Assembly: GCF_937884665.1 (NCBI RefSeq)
Contig: NZ_CAKZYF010000125.1
Coordinates: forward strand, 1-35,416
Direction: 5' to 3'
Origin: an uncultured Allomuricauda sp.
GTDB lineage: Bacteria; Bacteroidota; Bacteroidia; Flavobacteriales; Flavobacteriaceae
DNA: 35,416 nucleotides
The translations under genes were made by a program, and so were the position numbers. Below are positions 33,488 through 35,416 of the stretch, in pieces. The notes beneath the pieces were generated by a model. That model made no database searches and was not told where the DNA came from. It was given only the letters and a program-made list of their open reading frames with translations. The stretch's first letter is position 1, and each line of letters begins with the position of its first letter.

Positions 33488-33519
33488 AAAAAAGGGAAAC
33501 TTGACGTTTCCCTTTTTTT
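33488..33519. terminator. Bidirectional intrinsic terminator
   Basis: AAAAAAGGGAAAC (33488-33500) and GTTTCCCTTTTTTT (33506-33519) form a 13-bp stem with loop TTGAC. The A-run on one side and the T-run on the other mean it works on both strands, ending the plus-strand remnant and the minus-strand small gene at 33597-33698. Confidence 0.85.
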
Positions 33520-33596
33520 GGTTGGTTGTTGTGCAATATAAATGAGACTCTAATTTGGGGCGATACCGTCGATTCTTGATTGATGCATGTTTTGTT

Positions 33597-33698
33597 TCAA
33601 CTCAAGTATTGATGTAAGCTGCTAATCAGGGCATAAATAGAACATGCCACCACCAAATACCAAAATGCATATCCTATTTTTTCTTCTACAGTGTTCAT
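33597..33698 (-). CDS. 33-residue single-helix membrane protein
   Basis: The minus strand has ATG at 33696-33698 and TGA at 33597-33599. The product begins MNTVEEKIG, has one hydrophobic helix (YAFWYLVVACSIYALISSL) and ends HQYLS. A short acidic head, a helix of about 19 residues and a polar tail are typical of small membrane proteins. A bidirectional terminator lies 78 bp downstream, as expected for its own transcript. No family is recognised. Small size means chance cannot be excluded. The surrounding 33520-33850 has no other gene I would support. Confidence 0.5.
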   Translation of the reverse strand: MNTVEEKIGYAFWYLVVACSIYALISSLHQYLS

Positions 33699-33921
33699 TT
33701 TTGGGTAATTGTTATGTTTTAAATTCTGATTACACTTCGAAGATAAAGAAAAGTCAACGTGGATTTTTGAGCTTATTTATTGGTTGTAGGGAAAAAGATA
33801 TGGTTGGTAAAAAACGCATGATAAATGGAATTTAGACCGGTAAGCTTTTCAAATGCACACATTGAATATCCTGATGGTTTCAACCTTTAAAAACGCGAGA
33901 AAGTATTTAACTTGCCCCTGG

Positions 33922-34398
33922 ATGGATATTAAGAATTTTGATCAAACGGTTGCTAAGCGTATGCGAAGTTGGGGGATACCCGCAGTGCGTATTTCCTTTG
34001 CTATTATCTTTTTTTGGTTTGGCATTCTAAAACCTTTTGGATTATCCGCTGCGACAGATCTTTTAAAGGCTACCGTAGCCTGGCTGCCTTTTGGCGACCC
34101 AGATACTTGGTTGGTACTCATTGGTTGGTGGGAGGTGGTTATAGGCGTTACCTTTTTATTCAAACAAACCACGCGTATTGCCATAGCGCTGCTCTTTTTG
34201 CAAATGGTAGGTACCTTTATGCCCTTGGTATTTTTGCCAGAAGTTACTTTTCAGAATGGCAATTATCTGTTACCCACCCTAGAAGGACAATACATTATCA
34301 AGAATGTTATGATCATCTCGGCCGCATTGGTCCTAGGTGGAACGTTTTATCGAAGCAAGTCCAGAAACCCATTAAAAAATGTAGAAAGAACTAAATAG
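33922..34398 (+). CDS. DoxX/YkgB-like membrane protein
   Basis: A 158-residue protein (from the ATG at 33922) with four hydrophobic helices. RISFAIIFFWFGILKPFGLS (26-45) is the first helix and matches the YkgB/DUF417 branch of the DoxX superfamily, which also has WWEVVIG and FLPEVTFQNGNYLLPTLEGQYIIKN-type patterns as seen here. DoxX relatives take part in quinone or redox processes, but the role of this branch is unknown. An ATG at 33853 would add 23 residues that do not look like this family; I prefer the later start. Alone on its strand. Confidence 0.7.
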   Translation: MDIKNFDQTVAKRMRSWGIPAVRISFAIIFFWFGILKPFGLSAATDLLKATVAWLPFGDPDTWLVLIGWWEVVIGVTFLFKQTTRIAIALLFLQMVGTFMPLVFLPEVTFQNGNYLLPTLEGQYIIKNVMIISAALVLGGTFYRSKSRNPLKNVERTK

Positions 34399-34414
34399 GA
34401 TTGAAAAGACGTGT

Positions 34415-34642
34415 TTAGACCAAAGGAGTGCCCTTTAACCGCTTTTCTATCTTCTTCTTTTTTTCGGTGAGGCTTTTCATGACGTCCATGAGTTTGGAGT
34501 CCTTTGTTTTCTTATAAATTTCGTTTATGGAAAGTATCAATTGCTTTGCCTCTCTTGAAGCTTTCACACGGTCACTGGTCGACATGTGGCTCAACGTCCT
34601 ATTGGAAAACTCCTCTGCCTGTGCTAATAACTGTTCGGTCAT
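34415..34642 (-). CDS. Small conserved-looking helical protein
   Basis: A 75-residue, highly charged helical protein starting MTEQLLAQAEEFSNR, with a C-terminal KKKKIEKRLKG segment. Helical and soluble by eye, without signal, Cys or known motif. It converges on the DoxX-like gene 16 bp away. Such short helical proteins of flavobacteria are mostly unnamed. I do not assign a function. Confidence 0.55.
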   Translation of the reverse strand: MTEQLLAQAEEFSNRTLSHMSTSDRVKASREAKQLILSINEIYKKTKDSKLMDVMKSLTEKKKKIEKRLKGTPLV

Positions 34643-34888
34643 TTTTCTTTAAAATTAGTCCTAATCAGGTAAATATAAACCTTAGTTTGATATTTAAAAC
34701 TTATTGAACCATTCATTTTACATATTTATGAAAATGTTAAGAATCGGTAGGAGTATTCTTGCGCCACAACCTAAAAAAATGCATGTTTCCGAGTTCTTTG
34801 ATCCGTCAATCCAAAAAGGGCATTCGTCAATTTTAACGAGAATTGTACTTTTTTTTGGTTTTGCTTAGTTGTATCAAAACAAGAGCAT

Positions 34889-35350
34889 ATGACACGAGAG
34901 ACCTTTAAAGCTGAATTGAAGACGTATCTGATAAAATATTTAAAAGCCTTTCTTCGGGAAATGGAAGGAGTAGAGATGCGTGCCTTTGATATCGGCATTT
35001 TTCCATGGTACGGATATCTTTATTTTTCATTCCTTCCCACAAAAGAGTATAATGAAAATGGGAACAACCTCTACGCAGAGGATTGGGAGTATTGGAATTT
35101 TAATGATGAGTCCGATTATGGGCATAGTTGGTGGATGCAGGAAAACAATTTTAACATCTTCAATACCAAGGAAGAAAAGGAAGCAGGAGAGGCGTATTTT
35201 AGAATCTGCGGAGAATTATTACATAATGAAGAAGTTTTGAACGTTTTTAAGGATTACAATTTGTCCGAAGATTTTCAATTTTTGGTGTTCAATCCTGATA
35301 AGGCCACACGAAACGACCGCACCAATTACTACTTAAAAGTAATGCCCTGA
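34889..35350 (+). CDS. Hypothetical acidic protein
   Basis: A 153-residue acidic, aromatic-rich protein (FPWYGYLYFSF, EDWEYWNFNDESDYGHSWWM) with mixed helix and strand patterns. It resembles small immunity-like or SMI1/DUF4303-style proteins in composition only; I see no toxin next to it. The 246 bp upstream (34643-34888) contain only weak short frames, e.g. a 46-codon one from 34728, which I do not call. Its last codons overlap a minus-strand frame that reaches the right edge. Confidence 0.5.
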   Translation: MTRETFKAELKTYLIKYLKAFLREMEGVEMRAFDIGIFPWYGYLYFSFLPTKEYNENGNNLYAEDWEYWNFNDESDYGHSWWMQENNFNIFNTKEEKEAGEAYFRICGELLHNEEVLNVFKDYNLSEDFQFLVFNPDKATRNDRTNYYLKVMP

Positions 35351-35416
35351 CCACAACCCAATAGTTTCCAGACACATCGCTTTACATCTTCCTTTGTCCC
35401 TGTTTTAAAGGTGCTC
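35329..35416 (-). CDS. Possible 3' end of a protein gene (partial, right edge)
   Basis: The minus strand is open from the right edge to TAG at 35329-35331. It reads STFKTGTKEDVKRCVWKLLG then CGQGITFK at the C-terminus, which looks like protein (alternating charged and hydrophobic residues). The other two minus frames close quickly. It overlaps the plus-strand gene end by 22 bases, and the family cannot be named from 28 residues. Confidence 0.3.
   Translation of the reverse strand, partial: STFKTGTKEDVKRCVWKLLGCGQGITFK

Noticed and set aside
33644..33835. 63-codon plus-strand frame
   Set aside because: It lies mostly antisense to the small membrane protein and has no domain or start context.
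34728..34868. 46-codon plus-strand frame before the acidic protein
   Set aside because: Too short, no helix or motif, and no ribosome-binding site that stands out.
1..35416. tRNA, rRNA, CRISPR arrays and insertion sequences
   Set aside because: I looked for cloverleaf-like segments, regularly spaced direct repeats and transposase motifs, and found none.

Overview
The window looks like chromosomal DNA of a Flavobacteriaceae-type Bacteroidetes. The reasons are an arginine operon built around an ArgF'-type (N-acyl-ornithine) carbamoyltransferase, lipoprotein and outer-membrane protein styles typical of the phylum, promoters resembling the TTG / TAnnTTTG consensus, few Shine-Dalgarno sites, and moderate to low GC. 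I see no tRNA, rRNA, CRISPR array or transposase.

Left part (1-9.8 kb): the edge holds the start of a small membrane protein and a decayed membrane-protein gene broken into at least three frames (300-799). Next is a minus-strand arginine operon, in transcription order GNAT acetyltransferase, argG, argC, proC, argD, argF', argB, argE, argH. Five junctions (GNAT/argG, argG/argC, argD/argF', argF'/argB, argB/argE) are 4-bp overlaps. The other gaps hold remnants of a palindromic dispersed repeat. Residue 90 of ArgF' is Ser, which suggests succinylated rather than acetylated intermediates. The region before the operon can fold into several hairpins.

Middle part (10-16.7 kb): unrelated housekeeping or accessory genes. 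These are a GT-C membrane mannosyltransferase, an AraC regulator, a serine beta-lactamase-like hydrolase with a perfect 13-bp terminator stem, a GyrI/Cass2-like effector-binding protein, an alpha/beta hydrolase with a TTG start, an exported MsrB and a YafY/WYL regulator.

Right part (16.9-33 kb): three adjoining gene blocks that I read as one locus. (1) A minus-strand operon: FAD/NAD(P) oxidoreductase, NapH/NosR-like polyferredoxin membrane protein, MORN/YwqK-like exported protein, DPM-like GT2, and processive CslA-like GT2. (2) A divergent plus-strand set: DUF547 protein, outer-membrane beta-barrel, GH113-like lipoprotein, small lipoprotein, Omp85-like protein with one POTRA-like region, and a LysM protein. 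(3) A minus-strand arsenosugar operon: exported rhodanese, TIGR04282 transferase, purine nucleoside phosphorylase and ArsM, then a terminator hairpin, a second DUF547 lipoprotein and a TIGR04283 glycosyltransferase. The radical-SAM enzyme ArsS that normally accompanies ArsM is not in the window. The two DUF547 paralogues link blocks 2 and 3. The best candidate for an undescribed system is an extended organoarsenical/glycoconjugate locus with its own membrane redox module and envelope proteins; that function is inference.

Right edge (33-35.4 kb): a gene remnant with an in-frame stop, a bidirectional terminator, a 33-residue membrane protein, a DoxX/YkgB-like membrane protein, and small hypothetical proteins.
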